A stretch of DNA of 64,000 nt, from assembly GCA_030427805.1 (NCBI GenBank), contig JAUICP010000005.1, positions 124,001 through 188,000 of the forward strand, in the 5' to 3' direction. The notes beneath the pieces are model-generated. The model was not told where the DNA came from. It worked only from the letters and a program-made list of their open reading frames with translations, and did no database searches. The translations under genes were made by a program, and so were the position numbers. Shown piece after piece: positions 17,895 to 28,156 of the stretch. Each line of letters opens with the position of its first letter. Position 1 is the first letter of the stretch. This stretch comes from Bdellovibrionia bacterium. Lineage in GTDB: Bacteria; Bdellovibrionota; Bdellovibrionia; Bdellovibrionales; JAGQZY01.

Positions 17895-20123
17895 GTGTTT
17901 AATCGTGCTGAGATCATCCATCAGAACTTCCAAAAGAAAGTGGCTTCTGAAAAGCTCCCTTCACCTCGCATACAGCGAGAATTGGGCGCGCTGACCCCCG
18001 AAGACTTCATTGATCTCTTCGAAACTCAAGTGATGAGCCGCCTTCTCGACCTAAGGGCTCGCGAGCTTAAAAAAGATAACCTTTGTTACTACACCATCGG
18101 AAGTTCAGGGCACGAGGGAAATGCTGCGTTCGCTAAAGCTTTTCGCGTTAGCGATATGGCCTTTTTGCACTACCGAAGTGGCGCTTTTTATATCCAGCGC
18201 GCCAAGCAAAAATCGGGGAGTACCCCGTTATACGATATGTTGCTCTCATTTATGGCCTCAAAAGATGATCCTATTTCTGGAGGGCGCCATAAAGTCATAG
18301 GCTCTAAGGAGCTTTTTATTCCGCCGCAAACCAGTACCATTTCGTCTCATTTACCGAAAGCAGTAGGTGCGGCCCTTTCCATTCCTAAATCTCAAGACCT
18401 CAATCACAATGGGGAACTGCCGAGGGACTCGGTTATTCTTTGTAGTTTTGGTGATGCCTCTGCCAATCACTCGACGGCCGTCGGAGCCATTAATTCCGCC
18501 TCCTGGATTTCTTACCAAAACCTAAGGTTACCCCTGGTTTTCTTTTGTGAAGATAATGGCATTGGTATTTCGGTCAAAACGCCAAACGATTGGATCCGGC
18601 AAAACTTTTCGACACGGCCGGGTATTAAATATTTTGAGTGCGATGGTTTGAATCTGATTGATGTTTATCACACCTGCCAGCAAGCGGAGCACTACGTTCG
18701 TTTAAGAAGAAAGCCGGCATTTATTCGCATGAAAACCGTTCGTCTCATGGGTCATGCGGGTTCTGACGTCGAGTCCAACTACCACTCAATGAATCACATC
18801 CAGGAAACCGAAAGCAATGACCCACTCTTGCATTCGGCTCGCCTTTTGATGGATCACTCGATTTTAAGTTCCAGCGATATTCTTGATATTTACAGAAGTA
18901 CAGAAGATCGCATTAAACATGTTTCGAAAGAAGTCATCACAAAAAGTCCTCTGCAAAAAATCGAGGATGTAGCTGCCAGCATAACGGCCTGTACAACCTG
19001 CAAACCGAAACCTCCAGTGGTTTCCCAAGAAAAACGCCAAGCACTTTTTGAAAAAGAGTGGCCGAAGCTCGAAAGTCCGGCCCACATGGCCAAACTCATC
19101 AATTGGGGTCTTAACGATATTATGCTTCAGTATCCGAATACTTTGGTTTTTGGCGAGGATGTGGCAGAAAAAGGTGGTGTTTATCATGTCACCGACAATT
19201 TAAAAAAGCGTTTTCGCTCTAAACGGGTATTCAATTCACCACTCGACGAGCAGACGATTCTTGGTGGAGCCATCGGGCTTGCTCACAATGGGTTTTTGCC
19301 GATTCCAGAAATTCAGTTTTTAGCCTACGTTCATAATGCCGAAGACCAAATCCGTGGAGAGGCTGCAACTTTAGCTTTCTTTTCGAAGGGGCAGTACACC
19401 AACCCCATGGTCATTCGAATCGCCGGCTTGGCCTACCAAAAGGGATTTGGTGGCCACTTTCACAATGATAACTCCATTGCAGTTTTTCGCGATATTCCGG
19501 GAATACATATTGCCGTACCCAGTAATGGAGCTGACGCCGTTCGCATGCTACGAACCTGTGTGCGGGAGGCTCACGAAAATGGCAGAGTTTGTGTGTTCAT
19601 AGAACCCATCGCCCTGTATATGACGAGGGATCTTCACGAAGAGGGGGATAAAGAGTGGACGAAGCCTTATCCAGCGATTGAGGAAGAGTCTGAACTGGGT
19701 GAAATATCTTGCCATGGTAAGGCCGATGTCGCCATTGTTACCTATGGTAACGGCACCTATTTGTCTCTCCAGGCACAAAAGATTTTAAAAGATAAACACG
19801 AAATAAACACCGAAGTGATCGACCTCAAGTGGATTTCACCCTTTAACTCAAAACTTCTGTTTGAAAAATTAGAAGGCAAGTCCCACATGCTTTTTGTGGA
19901 AGAGTGTCGCAAGACAGGCTCATTTGGGGAAGCCGTCTTAAGTGAGCTCCTCCAGGAGATTTCTCGTCGTGAGAAGGCTGGGCAGAAAATCAATTTACCG
20001 AAGATCAATGACCTTCTCGCTGCCGCGGATTGTTTTATTCCTCTGGGGCCAGCTGCAACGGCAGGTCTGCCAAGTCGAGAAAGTATCGTTGAATCAACAA
20101 TTGAAATGGTTAAAACAAAATGA
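17895..20123 (+). CDS. Branched-chain 2-oxoacid dehydrogenase E1, fused alpha-beta subunits
   Basis: Alpha half: YYTIGSSGHEGNAAFAKAFR, FGDASANHSTAVGAINSA, FFCEDNGIGIS; beta half: VFGEDVAEKGGVYHVTDNLKKRF...VFNSPLDEQTILGGAIG. Confidence 0.88.
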   Translation: MFNRAEIIHQNFQKKVASEKLPSPRIQRELGALTPEDFIDLFETQVMSRLLDLRARELKKDNLCYYTIGSSGHEGNAAFAKAFRVSDMAFLHYRSGAFYIQRAKQKSGSTPLYDMLLSFMASKDDPISGGRHKVIGSKELFIPPQTSTISSHLPKAVGAALSIPKSQDLNHNGELPRDSVILCSFGDASANHSTAVGAINSASWISYQNLRLPLVFFCEDNGIGISVKTPNDWIRQNFSTRPGIKYFECDGLNLIDVYHTCQQAEHYVRLRRKPAFIRMKTVRLMGHAGSDVESNYHSMNHIQETESNDPLLHSARLLMDHSILSSSDILDIYRSTEDRIKHVSKEVITKSPLQKIEDVAASITACTTCKPKPPVVSQEKRQALFEKEWPKLESPAHMAKLINWGLNDIMLQYPNTLVFGEDVAEKGGVYHVTDNLKKRFRSKRVFNSPLDEQTILGGAIGLAHNGFLPIPEIQFLAYVHNAEDQIRGEAATLAFFSKGQYTNPMVIRIAGLAYQKGFGGHFHNDNSIAVFRDIPGIHIAVPSNGADAVRMLRTCVREAHENGRVCVFIEPIALYMTRDLHEEGDKEWTKPYPAIEEESELGEISCHGKADVAIVTYGNGTYLSLQAQKILKDKHEINTEVIDLKWISPFNSKLLFEKLEGKSHMLFVEECRKTGSFGEAVLSELLQEISRREKAGQKINLPKINDLLAAADCFIPLGPAATAGLPSRESIVESTIEMVKTK

Positions 20124-21175
20124 GTGATAAAAAACGAATTGTAGTTGTTTGCCCCGGAAGAGGCTCCTATACAAAAGATAATTTAGGTTCTTTAGCAAAC
20201 CGTCCTTCGATCGCAAGTGATTTGCGCGATATTGATTCTTGGCGCGAAGAATTGGGTGAAATTAAAATCAGTGAATTGGATTCAATGGAAAAATTTAAAA
20301 CTTCCATTCACACTAAGGGGGAGCATGCCTCTCCATTGATTTACACCTGTTCAAAGGCAGATTTTCTTGAAATTAATCGTGATGAATTTGAGGTTGTAGC
20401 GGTCACGGGGAATTCAATGGGTTGGTATTTGGCCCTGGCCTTTGCTGGAGCCCTCAGCCCCAAAGATTCTTTTGAATTGATTCAAACCATGGGTTCCATG
20501 ATGAAGACTGGCATGATCGGCGGACAGATTATTTACCCCATTGTTGATGAAAATTGGATTGTCGATGAGGAAGTGCAACAGAAAATAAATGATCTTCTGA
20601 AAGAGATTAATAAAAAAGAAGGTCATGAAGCTTATATTTCGATTGAGCTTGGTGGTTACTATGTGCTCGCTGGGAACAAGCTAGGCCTAGCTGAGCTAAC
20701 CAAATCCCTGCCTAAGAAAGAGAACTATCCTTTTCAGTTAGTTAATCACGGGGCTTTTCATACACCACTTTTTGATGCCATTTCGGTAAGGGCATTTAGA
20801 GACTTGGATCACCTCAATTTCCAAAGACCCCAGGTGCCCATGATTGATGGACGTGGCGTCATCTGGCAGCCCTATTCAACAAACATAAAAGAGCTTGCTC
20901 AGTACACGCTAGGCCATCAAGTTACTGAAACCTATGATTTCACAAAGGCGATCACCGTGGCCCTCAAAGAATTTTCACCGGATCACATTGTACTGCTTGG
21001 CCCAGGCAATAGTTTGGGCGGTGCCATTGGCCAAATCATGATTATGAATCAGTGGAAAGACATTACTAATAAAGCTGAGTTCTCAGAACTTCAAAAGAAG
21101 CAAGCCTATTTAATTTCTATGGGAATGGCCCAACAAAAAGAGAAACTAGCAGCTCCACCTTCACAAAGACCTTAA
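20120..21175 (+). CDS. FabD-like acyl carrier protein malonyltransferase-family protein
   Basis: VVCPGRGSY, VTGNSMGWYLALAFAGAL (GxSxG variant), LVNHGAFHTPLFDAIS; start overlaps preceding stop (ATGA). Confidence 0.75.
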   Translation: MSDKKRIVVVCPGRGSYTKDNLGSLANRPSIASDLRDIDSWREELGEIKISELDSMEKFKTSIHTKGEHASPLIYTCSKADFLEINRDEFEVVAVTGNSMGWYLALAFAGALSPKDSFELIQTMGSMMKTGMIGGQIIYPIVDENWIVDEEVQQKINDLLKEINKKEGHEAYISIELGGYYVLAGNKLGLAELTKSLPKKENYPFQLVNHGAFHTPLFDAISVRAFRDLDHLNFQRPQVPMIDGRGVIWQPYSTNIKELAQYTLGHQVTETYDFTKAITVALKEFSPDHIVLLGPGNSLGGAIGQIMIMNQWKDITNKAEFSELQKKQAYLISMGMAQQKEKLAAPPSQRP

Positions 21176-21288
21176 AGTGCCGGGTACCAAATGGTAGCGT
21201 GTGAGCGTCAATTTTGGGAGTGTAAGCCCAACACTGTGTTGGGCTCTTCAATTTCAGAGTTAAGATTAATTTTTAGAGCGATTCATTA

Positions 21289-21480
21289 TTACTTGTTTAT
21301 GAGGTCACTCATGAATTTATTGAGCTTCGGCTCGGGAACTTGATTTCGATCGAATGTATACTCGTCACCAGTAGAGAGTTTTATTCTTAACTTATCGTCA
21401 TTAACTTCGACTTCAGCGATATGGTCAGTATTAAAAAAATGGTCAGTGGTCGTTTCAGATGGTGTAATTCGTAAAAACAT
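21289..21480 (-). CDS. Hypothetical protein (63 aa)
   Basis: Compact ORF with plausible composition; no family recognised. Confidence 0.5.
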   Translation of the reverse strand: MFLRITPSETTTDHFFNTDHIAEVEVNDDKLRIKLSTGDEYTFDRNQVPEPKLNKFMSDLINK

Positions 21481-21623
21481 CAGGGTCTCCTATTTTTGGT
21501 TCAAATAAGAGCCTAAAGATTTTTTAAATCGAAGGGAATCGCAGAAAATTTAATTAGCCCATGGTCCACTAAATGAAGTCGATCTAGGATTTTGAGATTC
21601 GAAGATTATCTGAAGTGAGAAAT

Positions 21624-21700
<77 letters not shown>

Positions 21701-21816
21701 CCAAGTCGTCTAACGATACAAACGAAACACTGTGATAGAACATTCTAGGAATAAGGTCAACCCAATTGTCAGTATTTTATTTGCCTGAATAATTAGCAAT
21801 TTCAGCAACTTCAGCC

Positions 21817-23586
21817 CTAAGCATCCACTGCTAAGCCATTTTGCTTCATGATAATGAGGGCGTTTGTCGTAGGACAAGGGCCCTCGTGAATTTTATAGCT
21901 AAAGCTCATCAAGCCATCATTCACTTGCTCGCGGAAGTGATAATTCTTCAAGCTCTTCAATTCATCTTCCATCTTAGTGAGTTCAAGATCATGGGTCGAA
22001 ACCAAACCAATAGAATTATGACTGACTAAGCTCTTAATAACGGCTTGGGAGCCAAGAAAGCGCTCTTTGTTGTTAGTCCCTCTGAAAATTTCATCAATAA
22101 GAAAGAGGCAAGGGCGGTCCGACTGAATTTCTTCAATGAGTTCTTTGAGTCGATTCACTTCGGCGTAAAAATAAGAAAAGCCATCGCGCAAGGAATCACT
22201 GACCTGAATACAGCTCTCGATGCGGTAGAGGGATGTTTTAAAACTCTTCGCAAAAACAGGAGCTCCCATATTTGCCAAAATTTGATTCACACCGAGGGTT
22301 CTTAGAAACGTGGACTTCCCGGCCATGTTAGACCCAGTCAGTAAGATCAGCTCGGCACCATCCTTGAACTCAAAACTATTAGCCACAACTTGTTCTTTTG
22401 GAATTATCGGGTGCCTGGCTTCGTCTATAGAAAAGACCTTTTCGCTCGATACTTTAGGAAAAACCACGTCCTGATAGCGATTCACAAAAACCAAGCTGGC
22501 AAGGGCTTCAAGCCTGTGCAGTTCATCTAGGTAGCTTGGAATATTAGGGGCGATCTTGAGGCGCTGTTTTTCGAGAAGCCAACTAAAAATGTAATTCCAA
22601 GGAACCAAGACGTTAATTAAAAAGCTGATAATCGGATTGGCTTCGATACTTAAGAAGGCCAAAACCCGGCGAAAGGATTTAATCTCTTGGGAGGGGGCTC
22701 CGCTTTGTACAATCGGGCAGAGGTGGCTGAGTTCAGGGTCTTTCGAAAACTCTTCCATTCTTTTTAAAAGCGGCTCGAGTGCCGAGAAATTATGGCTGAG
22801 ACCTTCTCCGCGCTTGAAACTATTTTGAATGGTTTCGTAATTTCCTAAAGAAACTCCAATGTAAACTAAGAGAAGTAAGATCCAAACGGATGTCAGGCCC
22901 GCTGAGAGGAGCGGGATCATCGAAACCACCACGAGAAGCCAGCTGATACCGACAATGGTAAATGCCTTTTTAAAGCCCTCGTTTAAGACTGAAGCTTGAG
23001 TAAATTCTAAAAGCTGCTGAGAAGAAATTTGGTGATCAATGAGTGAGCCGAGAATCTTCCAGCGTACGAGAGCACCGATTCTTTTGCTGAGTTTTTGTAT
23101 GAGACTTTGCCGCTCTTTAATCGTTTCGAGCTTTGGTTCTCGATCGAGCATCCACTTAAGAAGTTCGCTCTGTCCACCATCAGTAAAACTCTCATCAATT
23201 TGCGAGAGCAGGCCTGGCTTTTCCAAGAGCTTTAAATCGAGGATGAGTGGATTTTCAGGGGCTCCCCTAGGCGCGTTCCAGGTAAAGTCGTGAAGTCCGT
23301 GGTACCTTTGCTTTTGCCGGTGGTAGAAGGCTTGGAGGGCTTGGATTTGTTGGAGTAAATAGTGAACTTTTGCCGTCGCCTTAACAAAAAACAGAAATAG
23401 AACCGGGAAAACGAGAACTCCCAAGAGTGTGAGTGCGCCAGTGGGCTTAGCCGCAATGCCAATAAGAATGGCAAACCATAAAAGTCCCGTTAAAAGCCGC
23501 CAGTTTCGCAGTTGATTGAGTTTTACCTCAACCTTTTTGTTCAGATATTGGAGTCTTTGAAGGTGCTTTTCGCTGATGTTTTTCAA
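21817..23586 (-). CDS. MutS-family ATPase with predicted transmembrane segments
   Basis: Walker A LLTGSNMAGKSTFLRTLGVNQILANMGAPVFA; LFLIDEIFRGTNNKERFLGSQAVI; STHDLELTKM; hydrophobic stretches near residues 30-65 and 210-245. Confidence 0.88.
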   Translation of the reverse strand: MKNISEKHLQRLQYLNKKVEVKLNQLRNWRLLTGLLWFAILIGIAAKPTGALTLLGVLVFPVLFLFFVKATAKVHYLLQQIQALQAFYHRQKQRYHGLHDFTWNAPRGAPENPLILDLKLLEKPGLLSQIDESFTDGGQSELLKWMLDREPKLETIKERQSLIQKLSKRIGALVRWKILGSLIDHQISSQQLLEFTQASVLNEGFKKAFTIVGISWLLVVVSMIPLLSAGLTSVWILLLLVYIGVSLGNYETIQNSFKRGEGLSHNFSALEPLLKRMEEFSKDPELSHLCPIVQSGAPSQEIKSFRRVLAFLSIEANPIISFLINVLVPWNYIFSWLLEKQRLKIAPNIPSYLDELHRLEALASLVFVNRYQDVVFPKVSSEKVFSIDEARHPIIPKEQVVANSFEFKDGAELILLTGSNMAGKSTFLRTLGVNQILANMGAPVFAKSFKTSLYRIESCIQVSDSLRDGFSYFYAEVNRLKELIEEIQSDRPCLFLIDEIFRGTNNKERFLGSQAVIKSLVSHNSIGLVSTHDLELTKMEDELKSLKNYHFREQVNDGLMSFSYKIHEGPCPTTNALIIMKQNGLAVDA

Positions 23587-23658
23587 TGCTCTACCTAATG
23601 CTTACCTTGATGATCTTTCTCGTAGGAACCTGCTATATCATTATTGTAATATATGTTT

Positions 23659-24642
23659 CTAAGAAGCCAAGCTTTGTTGGTCGTCGACAAGAAAATTAAG
23701 GGCTCTAAAGACCTGTTTATTGAAAGGCTGGCCCATGACATTTTCGATGTACTGGACGGCGCGGTCGGCTGACATGGGCGAAGAGTTGTTAGCGCTCTGT
23801 ACGCAGAGTTCAACAAAGCAATTGGCGATAGATACGACCCGGCCCAAAGGATTGAGTCGAAGATCCCTAACTTTGCGGGGGAATCCCTGGCCAAAGGCAT
23901 TTTCATGGTGTTCGTACACACAGGCCACGACATCATCGGGCACGCCGGGGATGGTTCGCAGCATTTCCATTCCTTTAAAAGGGTGTGTCTCCCAGAGTTG
24001 AATTTCTTCAGAAGTCATCGAAGAGCGAGGCTTATTGCGAATTTCCTTGGGTATAGCTTTCATGCCCACATCGTGAAGTAAGCCACCAAGAGCTAATTTT
24101 TCGAGGGTAATTTGTTTCGTCCACCCCATCTTTTTGCCAACCATGACCGAAACCATACTCACAGCGAGGGAGTGATTGAGGTAGTGACCGTCCTGGGCTG
24201 TCAGCGAATCAAGCAGAGCCTTGAAATCAAAGCGATTTTCAATCAGGGTCATCGTACATTCAGCAACGGTTTTGGCGGTCTCGTAGGTCTCTTGAGTGAG
24301 ATCGAGTCCATCGATGGCCATCATCGCACTCGAGGTGGCCTTTGATAAAAAGAGAGCCTTATGTTTATTGGCAAGTTTAGGGCGCTTTACGGCGATGCCC
24401 GCAATAATCAAGTTGGTATTCACATAGCGATTAAATTGATCCTTCTCGACGTGGAGATATTGGATTTGATTGCCTCGAAAGACGGAAAGTTCTTTTAAGT
24501 TGTGATGGCTTCCACGCTTAGCGAGACACACGTACTTCTCGTCGCTGAGACGGACGTAAACGTCAACGGGAAGCTGGGTCCCTGACATAAAGTCGGCTAC
24601 CGGGATCGGTATCATACTAGTTTCTGTTATTGTGTTATCCAT
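23659..24642 (-). CDS. HD-GYP-like phosphohydrolase-domain protein (variant motif)
   Basis: LGGLLHDVGMKAIPKEIRNKP, ETHPFKGMEML, VVACVYEHHENAFGQGFPRKV (GFP instead of GYP). Confidence 0.8.
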   Translation of the reverse strand: MDNTITETSMIPIPVADFMSGTQLPVDVYVRLSDEKYVCLAKRGSHHNLKELSVFRGNQIQYLHVEKDQFNRYVNTNLIIAGIAVKRPKLANKHKALFLSKATSSAMMAIDGLDLTQETYETAKTVAECTMTLIENRFDFKALLDSLTAQDGHYLNHSLAVSMVSVMVGKKMGWTKQITLEKLALGGLLHDVGMKAIPKEIRNKPRSSMTSEEIQLWETHPFKGMEMLRTIPGVPDDVVACVYEHHENAFGQGFPRKVRDLRLNPLGRVVSIANCFVELCVQSANNSSPMSADRAVQYIENVMGQPFNKQVFRALNFLVDDQQSLAS

Positions 24643-24803
24643 CCAATTTGTTTATCGGTCATCCGTCCATGCTTATTGATGCTAGAATGAAACAATTTTG
24701 ATAATGATTCTTAACATTACGCCCCATTCCTTAAAGTGTTCCTTGGATTCCCAACTTGAAACAGTAGATGACAGCCTGGACCTGGACTGTTAATTAGCGT
24801 GTC

Positions 24804-26405
24804 ATGGCCGAATCACTATCCAGAGACGCAGAAATCCTGCGAAGACGAACATTTGCGATTATTTCCCACCCAGATGCCGGGAAGACAACCCTCACCGAAA
24901 AGCTCATTTTCCACGGCGGACTGATCCGCGAAACTGGAGAGGTCAAAGGAAAGAAGGGGGCTAAGGCCGCTACTTCTGATTGGATGACCCTCGAAAAAGA
25001 AAAGGGTATCTCAATCACTTCGAGTGTCATCCAGTTCGATTACAACAAGCTGAGAATGAACCTCTTGGATACTCCCGGCCACAAAGATTTCTCTGAAGAC
25101 ACCTATCGAACTCTTTACGCTGCTGACAGCGCAGTGATGCTGATCGATGTGGCCAAAGGGGTCGAGGAACGAACCAAGAAACTCTACGAAGTCTGTCGCT
25201 ATAAAAAACTTCCTATTTTTACCTTCATCAACAAGTGCGATCGCGAGGGTAAAGCGCCCCTGGAACTGATAGACGAAATCGAAGAAACTCTGAATATGAA
25301 ATGCTATCCCGTCACTTGGCCCATGGGTTTAGGCGGGCAGTTTTCGGGCCTCTACGATCGACTTAACAAACAAGTTTTCTTGTACAAGGGTAAAGACAAT
25401 TTTGACGACCCCATAAAGGTCGATAGTTTCGATGACCCTCGCTGGGACGAGTGGCTCGCACCCGATATTAAAGAAACATTTATTGAAGAAGTAGAACTTC
25501 TCGACGCGGCTCTTGAGCCGTTTTCTCACGAAAAATACTTGGCCGGAGAACTCAGTCCCGCAAGTTTTGGTAGCGCAAAGATGAATTTTGCGGTGAACAC
25601 CTTTCTTGATTACTTTATTCAATGGGCTCCGGGGCCTGGGCCACGAAAAAACGAAGAGGCCCTTATCGAGCCTCTCGATAAGGATTTTACGGGCTTTGTC
25701 TTTAAAATTCAGGCCAACATGGACCGCAACCACAGGGACCGAATTGCCTTTATTCGAGTTTGCTCAGGAGCTTTTGAACGAGGAATGAAGGTTAAGCACA
25801 CGCGACTCGACCGCGAAATTCGTTTGGCTTATTCCAGTCAGTTTGTCGCCCAAAGTAGAGAAACGGCTGATACGGCCTTTGCTGGCGACATTGTCGGCGT
25901 GAACGACTCCGGTAACTTTCAAATTGGCGACTGTGTGAGTTCAGGTAAGAAAGTTCAATTCGAAGATATCCCGCGTTTTACGCCAGAACTATTTGCAAGG
26001 CTTTCTGTCAAAGACGCCATGAAACGCAAGAAACTTCAAAAGGCCATTCGAGAATTGGCCGAAGAGGGGACGATTCAAACCTTTATTGACCCGGTCATCG
26101 GAGACCAAGACCCGGTGGTGGGTGTTGTCGGTGAACTTCAGTTTACCGTTCTTCTTTATCGCATCGAGGACGAATACAATTTGAGTGGAGCTAAGATCAA
26201 TCGCTTACCATTAACCGTAGCCAGGTGGCCGCGAAACGCAGAAGGTGAGTTTGTCGATGAGATCAAGGGTGCAAGTATCGTTTATCGGGACGCTTTAGAT
26301 CGACCAGTGATCCTTCTCGAAAAGGAATGGGACCTTCGCTGGCTAGAAAAAGAGAATGAAGACATTACTTTTGGTACGCCATTTACTGACTTTGTAATTA
26401 GTTAG
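24804..26405 (+). CDS. prfC: Peptide chain release factor 3
   Basis: RRRTFAIISHPDAGKTTLTEKLI, EKEKGISITSSVIQFDY, LDTPGHKDFSEDTYRTL, FINKCDREG. Confidence 0.96.
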   Translation: MAESLSRDAEILRRRTFAIISHPDAGKTTLTEKLIFHGGLIRETGEVKGKKGAKAATSDWMTLEKEKGISITSSVIQFDYNKLRMNLLDTPGHKDFSEDTYRTLYAADSAVMLIDVAKGVEERTKKLYEVCRYKKLPIFTFINKCDREGKAPLELIDEIEETLNMKCYPVTWPMGLGGQFSGLYDRLNKQVFLYKGKDNFDDPIKVDSFDDPRWDEWLAPDIKETFIEEVELLDAALEPFSHEKYLAGELSPASFGSAKMNFAVNTFLDYFIQWAPGPGPRKNEEALIEPLDKDFTGFVFKIQANMDRNHRDRIAFIRVCSGAFERGMKVKHTRLDREIRLAYSSQFVAQSRETADTAFAGDIVGVNDSGNFQIGDCVSSGKKVQFEDIPRFTPELFARLSVKDAMKRKKLQKAIRELAEEGTIQTFIDPVIGDQDPVVGVVGELQFTVLLYRIEDEYNLSGAKINRLPLTVARWPRNAEGEFVDEIKGASIVYRDALDRPVILLEKEWDLRWLEKENEDITFGTPFTDFVIS

Positions 26406-26429
26406 AACCCAAGAGGTATTGGGATAAGC

Positions 26430-27362
26430 TTGCAAGAGCTTGGGGGAACTGATTTGGAAAAAAAATCGCCGCTTAAAATTGAAAATCTCGTTAAAAAGTA
26501 CGGTGCTTTTACGGCCGTTGATTCTGTCAGTTTTGAAATGAAACCGGGTGAAATTTTTGGGCTCCTTGGACCCAATGGTGCGGGAAAAACCTCGATTATC
26601 TCCTGTATTGTGACTCTGCAAGAACAGACTTCAGGCAAAATTGAAGTCTTTGGCCACGATTGCCAAAAAGAAACGAAGCTGGCAAAAGCGGCCATTGGAT
26701 TTGTACCCCAAGAACTCATTAATCATGGTTATTTCAGCGTCGAAGAGATTCTCCATTTCCACTCTGGATACTACGGTCGCTCTAACAACACCGAGAGAAT
26801 TCACTACCTTCTCGATAAGCTCGCTCTTTTTGAACACAAAGATAAAAAAGTAAAAGCCTTGTCGGGTGGAATGAAAAGGCGCCTTCTTATTGCCAAGGCA
26901 TTGGTTCACGAGCCGGAGTTACTTTTACTGGACGAGCCCACAGCCGGTGTTGATATTGAGTTGCGAACATCTCTTTGGGATTTTGTTGAAGAGTTGAGAA
27001 AAGATGGTCTTTCTATTTTACTGACCACCCACTATCTCGAAGAAGCCGAAGAGCTTTGTGATCGTGTGGGGATCTTGCAGCGAGGGCAACTTAAAAAGAT
27101 CGGACCCACGGCGGAGCTTATCAAGGAGCTTACGCAAAGAGAAATTATGATTAAGGTCTCTAGAGAGTTAGAGCTGATACAGCACGCTCATTTGATCGAG
27201 CAAGAAGGACAGCACCTTAAATTTCGCGTTCCCTCTGATAAGGGCGTTGGGGATTTAATTAATGACCTGGGACTCGATTTGAATCTCGTCATGGATTTGA
27301 GTATTAAAGAAGGTTCTCTCGAAGATGCTTTCTTGAGTATTTTAGGAGGAGACGTTCAATGA
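26430..27362 (+). CDS. ABC transporter ATP-binding protein
   Basis: GLLGPNGAGKTSIISCI, ALSGGMKRRLLIAKALVHEPELLLLDEPTAGVD. Confidence 0.93.
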   Translation: MQELGGTDLEKKSPLKIENLVKKYGAFTAVDSVSFEMKPGEIFGLLGPNGAGKTSIISCIVTLQEQTSGKIEVFGHDCQKETKLAKAAIGFVPQELINHGYFSVEEILHFHSGYYGRSNNTERIHYLLDKLALFEHKDKKVKALSGGMKRRLLIAKALVHEPELLLLDEPTAGVDIELRTSLWDFVEELRKDGLSILLTTHYLEEAEELCDRVGILQRGQLKKIGPTAELIKELTQREIMIKVSRELELIQHAHLIEQEGQHLKFRVPSDKGVGDLINDLGLDLNLVMDLSIKEGSLEDAFLSILGGDVQ

Positions 27363-28156
27363 AAAAAACTTCTGATCTTACGTGGACTCCCTTTTTCTCT
27401 CTCTACAAAAGGGAGTTAAACCGATTTTTAAAAGTGATTTTCCAAACTGTTTTTACACCTCTGATTACCGCCTCACTCTACCTTCTCATTTTTGGAGTGT
27501 CCCTCGGTAAAAGCATCACCCTCTCGTCAGGGCTTTCTTACCTCAGTTTTCTTATTCCGGGTCTCGTGATGATGTCTGTGCTTAATAACTCGTTTCAAAA
27601 TTCATCCAGTTCCGTTGTGAGCGGAAAATTTTCTGGTGACCTTGAGGACCTCAGGGTCGTCCCGTTGAGTGTTTCACAAATTCTTTGGGCCATGTCCATT
27701 GGCGGACTGACCCGGGGTTTTATGGTCGGCAGTATCACGTTTTTTGTCGGACAAGTGTTTCACTATGTGGTGATTGGCGAACTTCTGAGTGTGGAACAGC
27801 CCCTCGTTTTACTCTTTTTTCTCATCATCGGTGGGCTCAGCTTTGCCCAACTGGGAATTGCCGTGGCCTTTTGGGCAAAAACCTTCGATCAAATGTCGGC
27901 GGTAGGTGCTTTTGTCTTAACTCCACTCATATACCTTGGCGGAGTTTTTTTCTCCATCGAGAGCCTCCACCCATTTTGGAAAAGCCTTTCGTATTTTAAT
28001 CCCATGCTCTACTTCATTAATGGGGTTCGCTATGGTCTTCTCGGCCAGTCTGATGTGGAACCGTGGATGGCAGCCGGAATATCATTACTAGCCCTCTGTG
28101 GATTCTATTTTTTAGCCCGCTTTGTCCTCAAAAAAGGTCATTATTCGCGCTGGTAG
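27359..28156 (+). CDS. ABC-2 type transporter permease
   Basis: Six-TM ABC-2 pattern, LTPLIYLGGVFFSIESLHPFWKSLSYFNPMLYFINGVRYGLLG; overlaps ATPase gene stop. Confidence 0.92.
   Translation: MKKTSDLTWTPFFSLYKRELNRFLKVIFQTVFTPLITASLYLLIFGVSLGKSITLSSGLSYLSFLIPGLVMMSVLNNSFQNSSSSVVSGKFSGDLEDLRVVPLSVSQILWAMSIGGLTRGFMVGSITFFVGQVFHYVVIGELLSVEQPLVLLFFLIIGGLSFAQLGIAVAFWAKTFDQMSAVGAFVLTPLIYLGGVFFSIESLHPFWKSLSYFNPMLYFINGVRYGLLGQSDVEPWMAAGISLLALCGFYFLARFVLKKGHYSRW

Noticed and set aside
21225-21245. AGCCCAACAC-T-GTGTTGGGCT palindrome as a confident terminator
   Set aside because: Good stem, but the following sequence (CTTCAATTTC) is not a clear U-tract; possible terminator but not asserted.
25329-25733. 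134-aa minus-strand ORF inside prfC
   Set aside because: Antisense to a well-conserved gene; no recognisable motifs; explained by codon bias of the sense strand.
24804-26405. Programmed frameshift as in release factor genes
   Set aside because: That applies to prfB (RF2); this is prfC (RF3), with one uninterrupted frame.
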